Positions 32,468 to 43,099 of a stretch of DNA of 64,000 nt are shown here, piece after piece. Below the pieces are notes generated by a model that did no database searches, was not told where the DNA came from, and was given only the letters and a program-made list of their open reading frames with translations. Origin of the DNA: CAXXXW01 sp963665555 (lineage in GTDB: Bacteria; Pseudomonadota; Alphaproteobacteria; Thalassobaculales; Thalassobaculaceae); contig OY762308.1 of NCBI GenBank assembly GCA_963665555.2, positions 1,612,001 through 1,676,000 of the forward strand, in the 5' to 3' direction. The translations under genes and the position numbers were made by a program. Every line of letters starts with the position of its first letter. Position 1 is the first letter of the stretch.

Positions 32468-33840
32468 AGCTCCCCGTCGCGGCGCAGCATCCGGAGCGCC
32501 TCGCGGAAGGCGTCGGCGGTGTGTTCGAGGTCCTCTTGCGTGTGCGTCGCCGAGAGCAGGCAGCCCGGCGCGCTGGACAGGTCCACGCCGTTCACCGCCG
32601 TCGCCAGCCGCAGCTTCATCACCAGGTCCGGCCGCCGCGCCTTCAGCGCCTCGTAGGGGACCGAGGCCGGGTCGAATTCCGACGGCCGGATCGCGGCGCC
32701 GTCCGGGTTCATGAACAGGTGCACGCCGGAGAAGGTCCCGTAGGCGGCCCAGGGCGCGTCCTCCGCCTCGAGGATTTCGTTGAACCGGCCGCGCAGCCAC
32801 GCCGCCGATTCGCTGGCGCGCGCGCAGGCGTCCGTCGTCTCGATGATCCTGAGCGCCGCCACGCCGGCCGCGGCCGAGACCGGGTTGGCGTTGAAGGTGC
32901 CGGGATGGGCGATCTTCTCGCGCCCGGCCTCGGCGGCGCGCTCGAAGTCGAGATGGGCGAGGATTTCCTCCGGCCCCGCGACCGCGCCGCCCGGCAGCCC
33001 GCCGGCGAGGATTTTCGCCATCGTCGTCAGGTCCGGCGTCACGCCGTAGGCCTCCTGCGCGCCGCCGGGGGCGCAGCGGAACCCGGTCACCACCTCGTCG
33101 AAGACCAGCAGCGCGCCGGTCCGGGCCGTGACCTCCCGCAGTTCGGCCGCGAAGGCGCCGTCCATCGGCACCATCCCGAAGGACGCGCCCGTCGGCTCGC
33201 AGATCACGGCGGCGATGTCGTCGTCGCCCTCCAGGATCGCGCGCACGTCGGAAATGTCCATCGGCGCGGCCAGCACGACATGGCTCGCCACCGGGCCGAT
33301 CACGCCGACCGTCGCCGTCCCGTCGAAATGGCTGGCGTGGCCGGCGGTCATGTGGTCGTGCCAGCCGTGGAAATGCGTCTTGAAGCGCACGAATTTCGAC
33401 CGCCCGGTATGCGCGCGGGCCAGCCGCAGCGCCATCAGCGTCGCCTCGGTGCCGGAGGAGGTGAAACGCACCCGCTCCGCCGACGGGACCATGCGGATCG
33501 CCTGCTGGGCCCACGCGACCTCGCCCGGATGGTTGGCCCCGAAATGCGTCCCCTGGGCCAGCGCTTCCGCGACGGCCCGGGACACTTCGGGATGGCAGTG
33601 GCCGAGCAGCAGCGCGCCGTGGCCGCCGAAATAGTCCACGTAGCGGTTGCCGTCGACGTCCCATTTGTGCGGCCCGGCGGCGCGCTCGATATAGAGCGCG
33701 TAGGGCTTCAGGTAGCGGGAATCGTGGGCGATGCCGCTGGGGAGCGCTTGCGCCGCCTGTTCGGCGAGTTCGGCGGAGCCGGGCGTCTTCTCGCGATAGG
33801 CGGCGACGACGCGGGAATTGGTCAGCATGGTGTCGGGCAT
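32464..33840 (-). CDS. Class III aminotransferase, glutamate-1-semialdehyde aminomutase-like
   Basis: A 458-residue PLP enzyme. Marks: KWDVDGNRYVDYFGGHGALLLGH, VRFTSSGTEATLMALRLARA, KFVRFKTHFHGWHDH, LLVFDEVVTGFR, and the PLP lysine in TMAKILAGGLPGGAVAG. These are of the HemL-like branch, but the protein is about 30 residues longer than HemL and has an unusual C-terminal half, and no heme gene is near, so it is more likely a catabolic transaminase/aminomutase of that family. On the minus strand TATAAC (plus GTTATA at 33873-33878) lies 33 nt upstream as a possible -10 without a clear -35. Confidence 0.88.
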   Translation of the reverse strand: MPDTMLTNSRVVAAYREKTPGSAELAEQAAQALPSGIAHDSRYLKPYALYIERAAGPHKWDVDGNRYVDYFGGHGALLLGHCHPEVSRAVAEALAQGTHFGANHPGEVAWAQQAIRMVPSAERVRFTSSGTEATLMALRLARAHTGRSKFVRFKTHFHGWHDHMTAGHASHFDGTATVGVIGPVASHVVLAAPMDISDVRAILEGDDDIAAVICEPTGASFGMVPMDGAFAAELREVTARTGALLVFDEVVTGFRCAPGGAQEAYGVTPDLTTMAKILAGGLPGGAVAGPEEILAHLDFERAAEAGREKIAHPGTFNANPVSAAAGVAALRIIETTDACARASESAAWLRGRFNEILEAEDAPWAAYGTFSGVHLFMNPDGAAIRPSEFDPASVPYEALKARRPDLVMKLRLATAVNGVDLSSAPGCLLSATHTQEDLEHTADAFREALRMLRRDGEL

Positions 33841-33906
33841 GGCCGCGCTCCCGGTTGGGACTGGAGGCGCCAGTTATAGCGCTTCCGGGCGCCGGCGCGC
33901 GAAAAA

Positions 33907-35409
33907 TCACAGCAGGAAGAACGCCGCGAGGCCGAGGAAGGCGAAAAACCCGACCACGTCGGTGACCGTGGTCAGGAACACGGTCGAGGCGACCGCCGGG
34001 TCGAGGCCCGCGCGCTCCAGCCCGATCGGGATCGCGGCGCCGACGAAGCCGGCGACGACCAGGTTCGCCACCATCGCGGCGCCGAGCACCAGGGCGATCC
34101 TGGGGTCGCCGAACCAGGCCCAGCTCACCGCGCCCGCGATAACCGCGAAGACGACGCCGTTCAGCCAGCCGACGGCGGTCTCCTTCAGCACGAACTTGGC
34201 GGCGTTGGTCGCGGTCAGCTCCCGCATCGCCAGCGCGCGCACCGCGACGGTAAGCGACTGCGCGCCGGCGTTGCCGCCCATCGAGGCGACGATCGGCATC
34301 AGCACCGCGAGCGCCACCATCTTCTCGATGCTGCCCTCGAACGCGCCGATCACGGCCGAGGCGGCGACGGCGGTGCAGAGGTTGACCGCCAGCCAGGAGA
34401 ACCGCGCCCGCGAGGTCGCCACCGGCCCGACATGCATGTCGTCGGCCGCCACGCCGCCGAGGCGCATCAGGTCCTCCTCCGCCTCCTCGTCGATCACGGC
34501 GACCGCGTCGTCCACCGTGATCATGCCGACCAGCCGGTCGCCGCCGTCCACCACCGGCGCCGAGACCAGGCCGTAGCGGCGGAACAGCATCGCCACCTCC
34601 TCCTGGTCCATGTCCACCGGGACGCGGTGGAAGCGGGTCTCCATGATGTCGGCGACCGGGGCCGGGCGCTTGGCCCGCAGCAGCCGGCCGAGCGCCAGCT
34701 TGCCGAGCGGCCGGCCGTCGGAATCCACCGCGAAAATGTCGTGGAAGTCCTCGGGCAGGTCGCGCGAGGTGCGCAGGAAGTCGATCGTCTGCCCCACCGT
34801 CCACCGGCCCGGCACCGCCACGCGCTCGCGCTGCATGAGCCGGCCGGCGGTCCCGTCGGCGAAGGCCAGCCCCTCCTCGACCAGCAGCCGGCCCCGTTCG
34901 GGGATTGCGCGCAGCGCGCGCTCGCGGCCGGCCTCGTCGAGTTCGCCGACCACCTCCACCGCGTCGTCCGACGGCAGCGCCGCGACCGAGCGGGCGAGCA
35001 CCTCGTCGTCGAGCCAGGCGACGACCTCCTCGCGCACCGTCTCGTCGAGTTCGCTCAGGATGTCGGGGTCGAAGTACCGGCCGACGATGGTGACCAGCAG
35101 GCGCCGGTCCTCGCCGGAATGGCGTTCGATGAGGTCGGCGAAATCCGCCGGGTGCAGCGGCCGGACCAGCCGGTAGAGGCGGCGCCCGCGGCCCCCGGCG
35201 ATGGCGTCGGAGACCTCGCGTTCGAGTTCCGGCGTCAGGCCGTAGAGCTTGGCCCCGCCGGCCGGCCGGACCGCCGCCTCGCGCTTCAGCGCCTTCAGGC
35301 GGCGTTCGAGCTTCTTGCGCTTCCGGCGTTCGCGCGCGGCCTTGCCGGCGCCCGGCTCGCGCCGCGCCGCCGGCCCGGTCCGCTCCTCCTCCCGCCGGTC
35401 CCGCGCCAT
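33907..35409 (-). CDS. mgtE: Magnesium transporter MgtE
   Basis: A 500-residue Mg2+ channel of the inner membrane. Residues about 60-180 form the Mg2+-sensing N domain (LHPADFADLIER, SELDETVREEVVAWLDDE, LPSDDAVEVVGELDE), 190-320 the two CBS domains (LMQRERVAVPGRWTVGQTIDFLR and VPVDMDQEEVAMLFRRYGLVSAPVVD), and 355-500 five membrane helices with the channel motif VLMPIVASMGGNAGAQSLTVAVRALA. The N-terminus is Arg/Lys-rich. The ATG at 35409 is chosen because further upstream in-frame residues run through the tRNA-Leu gene. No M-box-like leader is recognised. Confidence 0.95.
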   Translation of the reverse strand: MARDRREEERTGPAARREPGAGKAARERRKRKKLERRLKALKREAAVRPAGGAKLYGLTPELEREVSDAIAGGRGRRLYRLVRPLHPADFADLIERHSGEDRRLLVTIVGRYFDPDILSELDETVREEVVAWLDDEVLARSVAALPSDDAVEVVGELDEAGRERALRAIPERGRLLVEEGLAFADGTAGRLMQRERVAVPGRWTVGQTIDFLRTSRDLPEDFHDIFAVDSDGRPLGKLALGRLLRAKRPAPVADIMETRFHRVPVDMDQEEVAMLFRRYGLVSAPVVDGGDRLVGMITVDDAVAVIDEEAEEDLMRLGGVAADDMHVGPVATSRARFSWLAVNLCTAVAASAVIGAFEGSIEKMVALAVLMPIVASMGGNAGAQSLTVAVRALAMRELTATNAAKFVLKETAVGWLNGVVFAVIAGAVSWAWFGDPRIALVLGAAMVANLVVAGFVGAAIPIGLERAGLDPAVASTVFLTTVTDVVGFFAFLGLAAFFLL

Positions 35410-35454
35410 CGCGCCCGTCCCCGCCGCGATCGCCGCGCGGCCCGGCCGCGGGTC

Positions 35455-35472
35455 CGCCGCCCTCGGGCGGCG
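35455..35472 (-). terminator. Hairpin after tRNA-Leu
   Basis: CGCCGCC (35455-35461), loop CTCG, GGCGGCG (35466-35472), 6 bp downstream of the tRNA 3' end on the minus strand. It lacks a T run, so it may serve tRNA 3' processing or weak termination before mgtE. Confidence 0.4.
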
Positions 35473-35477
35473 CGAGA

Positions 35478-35564
35478 TGGTGCGGTCGAGAAGACTCGAA
35501 CTTCCACCCGGTTTCCCGGACAGCGACCTCAACGCTGCGCGTCTACCAATTCCGCCACGACCGC
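35478..35564 (-). tRNA. tRNA-Leu(GAG)
   Basis: An 87-nt class II tRNA with encoded CCA. Acceptor stem GCGGTCG/CGACCGC, D-arm with GGAATTGGTAGAC, anticodon stem CAGCG/CGCTG closing the loop TTGAGGT with anticodon GAG (codons CUC/CUU), long variable arm CCGG-GAAA-CCGG, T-arm with TTCGAGT. A 5' leader of about 36 nt follows its promoter. The gene lies between lipB and mgtE; no integrase or attachment duplication is seen next to it. Confidence 0.96.
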
Positions 35565-35606
35565 ACTATCCTCGCGGAACCCGGCCCGCGTCGGCCGGGA
35601 CGCGCG

Positions 35607-35635
35607 GGATTAGCAAATCCCGGCGGGGGAATCAA
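35607..35635 (-). promoter_or_regulatory. Promoter of tRNA-Leu
   Basis: Minus strand TTGATT (35630-35635), 17-bp spacer, TAATCC (35607-35612). Initiation near 35600 leaves about 36 nt before the mature tRNA end. Confidence 0.55.
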
Positions 35636-35658
35636 GCCGGCCGAGGACGCCGCGACCG

Positions 35659-36408
35659 ATGAATCCCGCCTTGCCGACCGAGGGGCCTCCCGCCGCGCTT
35701 TCCGCGGGGCGCGGGCGCGCGGCCGGGGACGCGCCGGAGGTCGAGTGGCGCGTCTCGGACCGCCCGGTGGCCTACGGCGCCGCGGTCGCGGCGATGGAGC
35801 GGCGGGCGGCGGACATCCGCGCCGGCGCGGCGGCGGAACTGGTCTGGCTGCTCGAACATCCTCCGGTCTACACCGCCGGGACCAGCGCGCGCCCGGCCGA
35901 CCTGCTGGAGCCGGACCGTTTCCCGGTGCACCGCGCCGGCCGCGGCGGGCAATACACCTACCACGGGCCGGGACAGCGCGTGGCCTATGCGATGCTCGAC
36001 CTCGACGCGCGCCGCCGCGATGTCCGGTGCTACGTGCGCGCGCTGGAGGAGTGGGCGATCCGGGCGCTGGCCAGCTTCGACGTGACGGGAGAGCGGCGCG
36101 ACGGCCGGGTCGGCATCTGGGTGCGGCGGACCGATCTGGGCCAGCCGTCGCGCGAGGACAAGATCGCCGCGATCGGCGTGCGCGTGAAGCGCTGGGTGAC
36201 GCTGCACGGGATTTCGCTCAACGTCGCGCCGGACCTCGGCCATTACGGCGGCATCGTGCCCTGCGGCGTTTCGGAGCACGGGGCGACCAGCCTGGAGGAC
36301 CTCGGCCTGCCGGTCTCCATGGCGGACGCGGACCTGGCTCTGCGGGCCGCCTTCGACGGGAGTTTCGGCCCGGATTCGCCCATGGCCCGCGCCCGCCGGT
36401 CCCGCTGA
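35659..36408 (+). CDS. lipB: Octanoyl-[acyl carrier protein]:protein N-octanoyltransferase
   Basis: A 249-residue cofactor transferase that moves octanoyl from ACP to lipoyl domains of 2-oxoacid dehydrogenases. Marks: VWLLEHPPVYTAGTSARPADLL, VHRAGRGGQYTYHGPGQRVAYAMLDL, catalytic Lys in REDKIAAIGVRVKRW, LHGISLNVAPDLGHYGGIVPCGVSEHGATSLEDLG with the catalytic Cys. The first 30 residues are a low-complexity extension; a shorter start is possible. It is divergent from the tRNA-Leu gene. Confidence 0.95.
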   Translation: MNPALPTEGPPAALSAGRGRAAGDAPEVEWRVSDRPVAYGAAVAAMERRAADIRAGAAAELVWLLEHPPVYTAGTSARPADLLEPDRFPVHRAGRGGQYTYHGPGQRVAYAMLDLDARRRDVRCYVRALEEWAIRALASFDVTGERRDGRVGIWVRRTDLGQPSREDKIAAIGVRVKRWVTLHGISLNVAPDLGHYGGIVPCGVSEHGATSLEDLGLPVSMADADLALRAAFDGSFGPDSPMARARRSR

Positions 36409-36466
36409 GCGCCGGCGCCCCCGCGGCCGCCGCCGGGCGGCTCCCTTGCATTTCCGGGCGGGATGT

Positions 36467-36488
36467 CCGATGAAGCGGGCTTCATCGG
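36467..36488. promoter_or_regulatory. Palindrome upstream of metA
   Basis: A near-perfect palindrome, CCGATGAAGC at 36467-36476 and GCTTCATCGG at 36479-36488 with two central G, 17 bp before the metA ATG. It may be an operator, or fold in the mRNA leader. It does not fit the SAM-II riboswitch found before metA in other alphaproteobacteria. Confidence 0.45.
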
Positions 36489-36505
36489 GAAACGGGCGCG
36501 CGGCC

Positions 36506-37429
36506 ATGCCGATCAAGATTCCGGAGGACCTTCCGGCGAGCGACATCCTGGAGAAGGAAGGCGTGCTCCTCATCAAGGAGACCGACGCCATCCGCCAGGA
36601 CATCCGGCCGCTGCGCATCGCGCTGCTGAACCTGATGCCGAAGAAGATCGAGACCGAGACGCAGATCGCCCGCGTGCTCGCCGGCTCGCCGCTGCAGATC
36701 GAGATGACCCTGGTCGCGCCCACCGGCCACCGGCCGCGCAACACGCCGCGCGAGCACATGCTCGACTTCTACCGCGAGTTCGACGCCGTGCGCGGGGAGA
36801 AGTTCGACGGCCTGATCGTCACCGGCGCGCCGATCGAGCAGCTGCCCTTCGAGGAAGTGTCGTACTGGGACGAGTTGCGCCGGATTTTCGACTGGTCGCG
36901 CCGCCATGTGCACGGGCTGTTCAACCTGTGCTGGGGGGCGCAGGCGGCGCTGTACCATTTCCGCGGGATTCCGAAATACCAGCTGCCCGAAAAGCGGTTC
37001 GGCGTCTTTCCGCACCGCGTGCTGAACGGCCGCTCGCTCCTGACGCGGGGGCTGAACGACTTCACCGCCGTGCCGGTCTCGCGCCACACCGAGAACCGGC
37101 GGGCCGATTTCGACGCCGATCCGAAGCTGGAGGTGCTGATCGAGTCCGAGGAGGCCGGCCCCTGCCTGGTGTGGGACGCCGAACTGCGCCAGGCGCACAT
37201 GTTCAACCATCTCGAATACGATTCGGGCACGCTGCACGCCGAATACATGCGCGACCTCGAACAGGGGGCGCGGATCGCGCCGCCGAAATACTACTACCCC
37301 GGCGACGATCCGGCCCGGGCGCCGGTCAACACCTGGCGCGGGGCGGGGCACCTGCTGTTCGCCAACTGGATCAACCAGCTCTACCAGACCGCCCCCTTCG
37401 ACCTCGACCGCGTCGGCGCCGAGGATTGA
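36506..37429 (+). CDS. metA: Homoserine O-acyltransferase (MetA family, acetyl type predicted)
   Basis: A 307-residue glutamine-amidotransferase-fold enzyme opening methionine synthesis from homoserine. Nucleophile Cys142 in FNLCWGAQAAL, His/Glu in MFNHLEYDSGTL; other marks are ALLNLMPKKIETETQIARVL and PRNTPREHMLDFYREFD. Residue 111 is Glu (TGAPIE), whereas succinyl-CoA users such as E. coli MetA have Gly there; by the established residue-111 rule this enzyme should use acetyl-CoA. The ATG at 36506 begins the conserved PIKIPEDLPASDILEKEGV. A palindrome lies just upstream. Confidence 0.94.
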   Translation: MPIKIPEDLPASDILEKEGVLLIKETDAIRQDIRPLRIALLNLMPKKIETETQIARVLAGSPLQIEMTLVAPTGHRPRNTPREHMLDFYREFDAVRGEKFDGLIVTGAPIEQLPFEEVSYWDELRRIFDWSRRHVHGLFNLCWGAQAALYHFRGIPKYQLPEKRFGVFPHRVLNGRSLLTRGLNDFTAVPVSRHTENRRADFDADPKLEVLIESEEAGPCLVWDAELRQAHMFNHLEYDSGTLHAEYMRDLEQGARIAPPKYYYPGDDPARAPVNTWRGAGHLLFANWINQLYQTAPFDLDRVGAED

Positions 37430-37453
37430 CCGGCCGCGCGCCGCGCGTAGGCT
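37426..37453 (+). promoter_or_regulatory. Promoter for the small protein and permuted papain gene
   Basis: TTGACC at 37426-37431, 16-bp spacer, TAGGCT at 37448-37453. The -35 overlaps the metA stop codon. The start codon at 37497 is 43 nt downstream. Confidence 0.45.
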
Positions 37454-37496
37454 GGCGGAAGACGGGCGACGCGGCGACGGCGCGGAGGATCGGGCG

Positions 37497-37724
37497 ATGA
37501 AAACGACAACCGCGAAAATCGTGCGGGTCAACGATTTCGGCCTGTGCGAAGTCGAGATTCCGGAGTTCGATGTCCGCACGGGCTTCACGCTGAAGAAGCT
37601 GCGCGGCTACCGGGGGGAGCCGCCCCGCAAGCTCGGCCTGAAGCCCGGAGCCTTGATCGAAGTCAGCCTGAAGGACGACCGCGAACGGATCGAGTCGGCT
37701 TTCCTTCCGGTCAAGAATCCGTAG
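37497..37724 (+). CDS. Small protein of unknown function
   Basis: A 75-residue protein with mixed charged composition (MKTTTAKIVRVNDFGLCEVE, then strands and basic loops up to SLKDDRERIESAFLPVKNP), which looks like a compact beta-rich domain. GGAGG lies 8 nt before the ATG. Its codon use is less GC-rich than the neighbours. It stands 24 nt before a permuted NlpC/P60-like gene on the same strand and probably shares its promoter. No domain is recognised; a partner, inhibitor or adaptor of the downstream protein is only a guess. Confidence 0.6.
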   Translation: MKTTTAKIVRVNDFGLCEVEIPEFDVRTGFTLKKLRGYRGEPPRKLGLKPGALIEVSLKDDRERIESAFLPVKNP

Positions 37725-37748
37725 AGCGGCGCCGATCCACCGGCCATC

Positions 37749-38426
37749 ATGCAGGTCTTCCTCGACCCGGCGCGAATTGGGCGAACGACGGGAGAAGTCA
37801 AGGCGCCCGCCCAACTCCCGGACCGCGTTCGGGAATTCGGCTACCTTCCGGACTTGAAAGTGTGGCGGCCGGGCGACTTGTTGCTGTTCTCCGCGCTGGA
37901 GCCGACCGGCGTACAGAAAGAGATCGAGGAAACCCAGCGACGCCTCGAATACGCCGACGAAGATTCCCTCTGGCACCACGCGGCCGTGTATATCGGCGAC
38001 GGCTACCTTTGCGAGGCGCGCCCCGGCTGGATCCGGCCGCTCGCGCGGGTCCGCCGCGTCGTGGATTATGTCGGACGCCACCTCATCCGGGTATTGCGAG
38101 ACGAGCAATTGCTGGAGTCTTCGCCGGACGCCGGTTTCCGAATCGCGATCGCCGCGCTGAAGAGGCTCGACCGGCCCTATTCCATTGGAACGGCTCTCGG
38201 GCAATGGCTCGGTTCGTTTTCGCCCGACCCGGTGGAGCACGGAATTCGAGCGCCGAAACGCGGCATGATCTGCTCGCAATTGTTCTACGAGGCCTATCTG
38301 GAAGTCGCGGACCGTCGGCCGATGAGGAGCACGATCGCCGAGGCCCGACTGCCGCTTCCCGCCGCGCTCAGCGCAAGCGACCGGCTCGACGACGAGAAAA
38401 AGGTCGCCTGGGCGAAGCTGGCGTAG
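37749..38426 (+). CDS. Permuted NlpC/P60 (YiiX/YaeF-like) papain-fold protein
   Basis: A 225-residue protein. WRPGDLLLFSA (residues 39-49) and SLWHHAAVYIGDGYLCEARPG (73-93) give the strand with the catalytic His, and GMICSQLFYEAYLE (172-185) gives Cys175 in the CSQ/CSE-L-xxEAY form. His before Cys in the chain marks the circularly permuted NlpC/P60 group, whose members act on peptides or lipids. No signal peptide is seen, so action would be cytosolic. Less GC-rich codons than the flanks suggest acquisition. It stands alone with the 75-residue gene, just before the cox operon. Confidence 0.75.
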   Translation: MQVFLDPARIGRTTGEVKAPAQLPDRVREFGYLPDLKVWRPGDLLLFSALEPTGVQKEIEETQRRLEYADEDSLWHHAAVYIGDGYLCEARPGWIRPLARVRRVVDYVGRHLIRVLRDEQLLESSPDAGFRIAIAALKRLDRPYSIGTALGQWLGSFSPDPVEHGIRAPKRGMICSQLFYEAYLEVADRRPMRSTIAEARLPLPAALSASDRLDDEKKVAWAKLA

Positions 38427-38458
38427 CCGCCCCCCGCGACCTTCCCCCATTCCGCCCC

Positions 38459-38487
38459 TTGACCCGCGCCGCCGGCGCGCCGACACT
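38459..38487 (+). promoter_or_regulatory. Promoter of coxSLM
   Basis: TTGACC at 38459-38464, 17-bp spacer, GACACT at 38482-38487. The leader of about 55 nt contains ACGCACAAG twice with 10-bp periodicity (38519-38527, 38529-38537) and a strong AAGGAGGG before the ATG at 38550. Confidence 0.4.
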
Positions 38488-38549
38488 GGCGGCAAGTCCG
38501 CGAGGACGGCGCGAAAAAACGCACAAGAACGCACAAGGAGGGAACCGAG

Positions 38550-39017
<468 letters not shown>

Positions 39018-39018
39018 C

Positions 39019-41385
<2,367 letters not shown>

Positions 41386-41423
41386 GCGCGGGCCGGGACC
41401 GGGACAGGGAAGGAATCGAACCC

Positions 41424-42224
41424 ATGCACGACTTCAACTACACGAAGGCCGGCAGCGTCGCGGAGGCGGTGGCCGCGCTCCGCGCCGCCGAGGACGGCCG
41501 GGCGCTGGCCGGCGGCATGACGCTGCTGCCCACCATGAAGCAGCGCCTCGCCGCCCCGTCCGACATCGTGGACCTCGCCGGCGTCGCCGAACTCGCGGGC
41601 ATTTCCGTCTCCGGCGGCGCGGTTGTCCTCGGCGCGATGGCGACGCACGACGCCGTCGCGCGCTCGGCGGAGGTCCGGGCCGCGATTCCGGCGCTCGCCG
41701 ACCTCGCGGACGGGATCGGCGACCCGCAGGTGCGCAACCGGGGCACCGTCGGCGGCTCGGTCGCCAACAACGACCCGGCGGCGGACTATCCGGCCGCCTG
41801 CCTCGCGCTCGGCGCGACGATCCGCACCGACCGGCGCGAGATCGCGGCGGCGGACTTCTTCACGGGCCTGTTCGAGACCGCGCTGGAGGAGGACGAACTG
41901 GTCGTCTCCGTGAGTTTCCCGGCGCCGGAGGCGGCCTGCTACATGAAGTTCCCGAACCCGGCCTCGCGCTACGCCCTGGTCGGCGTCTTCGTCGCCCGGA
42001 CGGCGGGCGGCGTTCGCGTCGCCGTCGCCGGCGCGGGCGAGGACGGCGTGTTCCGGGCCGGCGCGATGGAGAGCGCGCTCGCGGCGAACTTCTCCGCCGC
42101 CGCGCTCGACGGCGTGTCGATCCCGGAGGACGGGCTGCTGAGCGACATCCACGCCGGCGCCGACTACCGCGCGCACCTGGTCGGCGTCATGGCCAGGCGC
42201 GCCGTCGCCGCGATGGCGGGCTGA
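41424..42224 (+). CDS. Molybdenum hydroxylase medium subunit, FAD-binding (CoxM-like)
   Basis: A 266-residue FAD subunit passing electrons from the 2Fe-2S clusters to an acceptor. FAD motifs LAGGMTLLPTMKQRL (residues 30-45) and RNRGTVGGSVANNDPAADYPAA are characteristic, followed by the CO-dehydrogenase flavoprotein C-terminal domain (FPNPASRYALVGVFVAR...). AAGGAA 8 nt before ATG. It closes the S-L-M unit and is followed by a strong terminator. Confidence 0.95.
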   Translation: MHDFNYTKAGSVAEAVAALRAAEDGRALAGGMTLLPTMKQRLAAPSDIVDLAGVAELAGISVSGGAVVLGAMATHDAVARSAEVRAAIPALADLADGIGDPQVRNRGTVGGSVANNDPAADYPAACLALGATIRTDRREIAAADFFTGLFETALEEDELVVSVSFPAPEAACYMKFPNPASRYALVGVFVARTAGGVRVAVAGAGEDGVFRAGAMESALAANFSAAALDGVSIPEDGLLSDIHAGADYRAHLVGVMARRAVAAMAG

Positions 42225-42264
42225 CCGCCCCGGCGGCGCCGCGCCGCGACCGGGCGAAACGACA

Positions 42265-42295
42265 GGGGCCGGCCCCGCGACGGGCCGGCCCCTTT
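42265..42295 (+). terminator. Terminator after coxSLM
   Basis: Stem GGGGCCGGCCC (42265-42275), loop CGCGAC, GGGCCGGCCCC (42282-42292), then TTT. It separates coxSLM from the convergent nitroreductase gene; the stem itself would also work on the minus strand. Confidence 0.7.
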
Positions 42296-42320
42296 CCCGT
42301 TCCGGGCGCGCCCGGCGGCG

Positions 42321-43079
42321 CTATTCGTGCTCGAAGCTGGCGTAGCTCTCCAGCGGCTCCCGGTCCACGACCAGGGCGCATTCCGGCCGGCTCCAGTCGG
42401 CGTGGCCGAGCGCCATGCCGCACACGACGATGTACTCGTCGCCGATCGCCACATGCTCGCGGATGGTCTCGTGGAAGTGCGAGAACGCGGCCTGCGGGCA
42501 GGTCTCCAGCCCGTGGCTACGGGCCAGCACCATCACGTTCTGCAGGAACATCCCGTAGTCGAGCCAGCTGCCGATCCTGAGGTCGCGGTGGACCTTGAAG
42601 ATCATCCCGACGGGCGCGTCGAAGAACACCAGGTTGCGGTCGTGCTGCGCCTTGGTGCGGGCGTAGTCGCCCTTGCCGATGCCGAGCAGGCCGTAGAGGT
42701 CCCACCCCACCTTGCGGCGGCGCCCCCGGTACGGCTCGAAGAACCGCTCCGGGTAGTAGGGGAACTCCGACGTGTTCACCGCGTCCGGGTCGTTCGCGCG
42801 GGCGGTCAGCCCGTCGGTCAGGCGCCGCAGCGCCGGGCCGGTCAGCACATGGCACATCCAGGGCTGCATGTTGGTGCCGCTCGGCGCCCGGCCGGCCAGT
42901 TCGAGGATGCGGCGCACGGTCTCCATCGGCACCGGCCGGGGCAGGAAGCCGCGCAGCGAGCGGCGCTGGGAGACCGCCCGTTCGACGGGGTTCAAACCGG
43001 CGTGCGGGGTGTGTATGATCGGGGCTTCGCCCGCCGGGCCCTCCCCGGCGGGAACTTCGTGCAGCAAGGCTTCGCTCAT
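42321..43079 (-). CDS. Nitroreductase family protein
   Basis: A 252-residue FMN-dependent NAD(P)H oxidoreductase. VSQRRSLRGFLPRPVPMETVRRILELAGRAPSGTNMQPW carries the FMN phosphate-contact RRS and the SGTNMQPW motif; the C-terminal GLETCPQAAFSHFHETIREHV and ALGHADW are also family marks. The ATG at 43079 is used; a GTG at 43094 would lie 6 nt from the divergent CaiB gene. It is not co-directional with the cox genes; a role with them is possible but not shown. Confidence 0.9.
   Translation of the reverse strand: MSEALLHEVPAGEGPAGEAPIIHTPHAGLNPVERAVSQRRSLRGFLPRPVPMETVRRILELAGRAPSGTNMQPWMCHVLTGPALRRLTDGLTARANDPDAVNTSEFPYYPERFFEPYRGRRRKVGWDLYGLLGIGKGDYARTKAQHDRNLVFFDAPVGMIFKVHRDLRIGSWLDYGMFLQNVMVLARSHGLETCPQAAFSHFHETIREHVAIGDEYIVVCGMALGHADWSRPECALVVDREPLESYASFEHE
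42991..43019 (+). promoter_or_regulatory. Promoter for CaiB, inside the nitroreductase gene
   Basis: TTCAAA at 42991-42996, 17-bp spacer, TATGAT at 43014-43019, 80 nt before the CaiB ATG at 43100. It lies within the coding part of the divergent nitroreductase. Confidence 0.35.
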
Positions 43080-43099
43080 CGGGAGTCGATCCACTCGTC

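Noticed and set aside
33841..33906. Intrinsic terminator of mgtE
   Set aside because: T-rich sequence follows the mgtE stop directly, but no stable stem precedes it.
35478..35564. tRNA-Leu as a genomic-island attachment site
   Set aside because: No integrase, no direct repeat of the tRNA 3' end, and housekeeping genes (lipB, mgtE) lie on both sides.
36409..36505. SAM-II (metA) riboswitch
   Set aside because: The conserved pseudoknot sequence elements of that motif are not present in the short leader; only a palindrome is.
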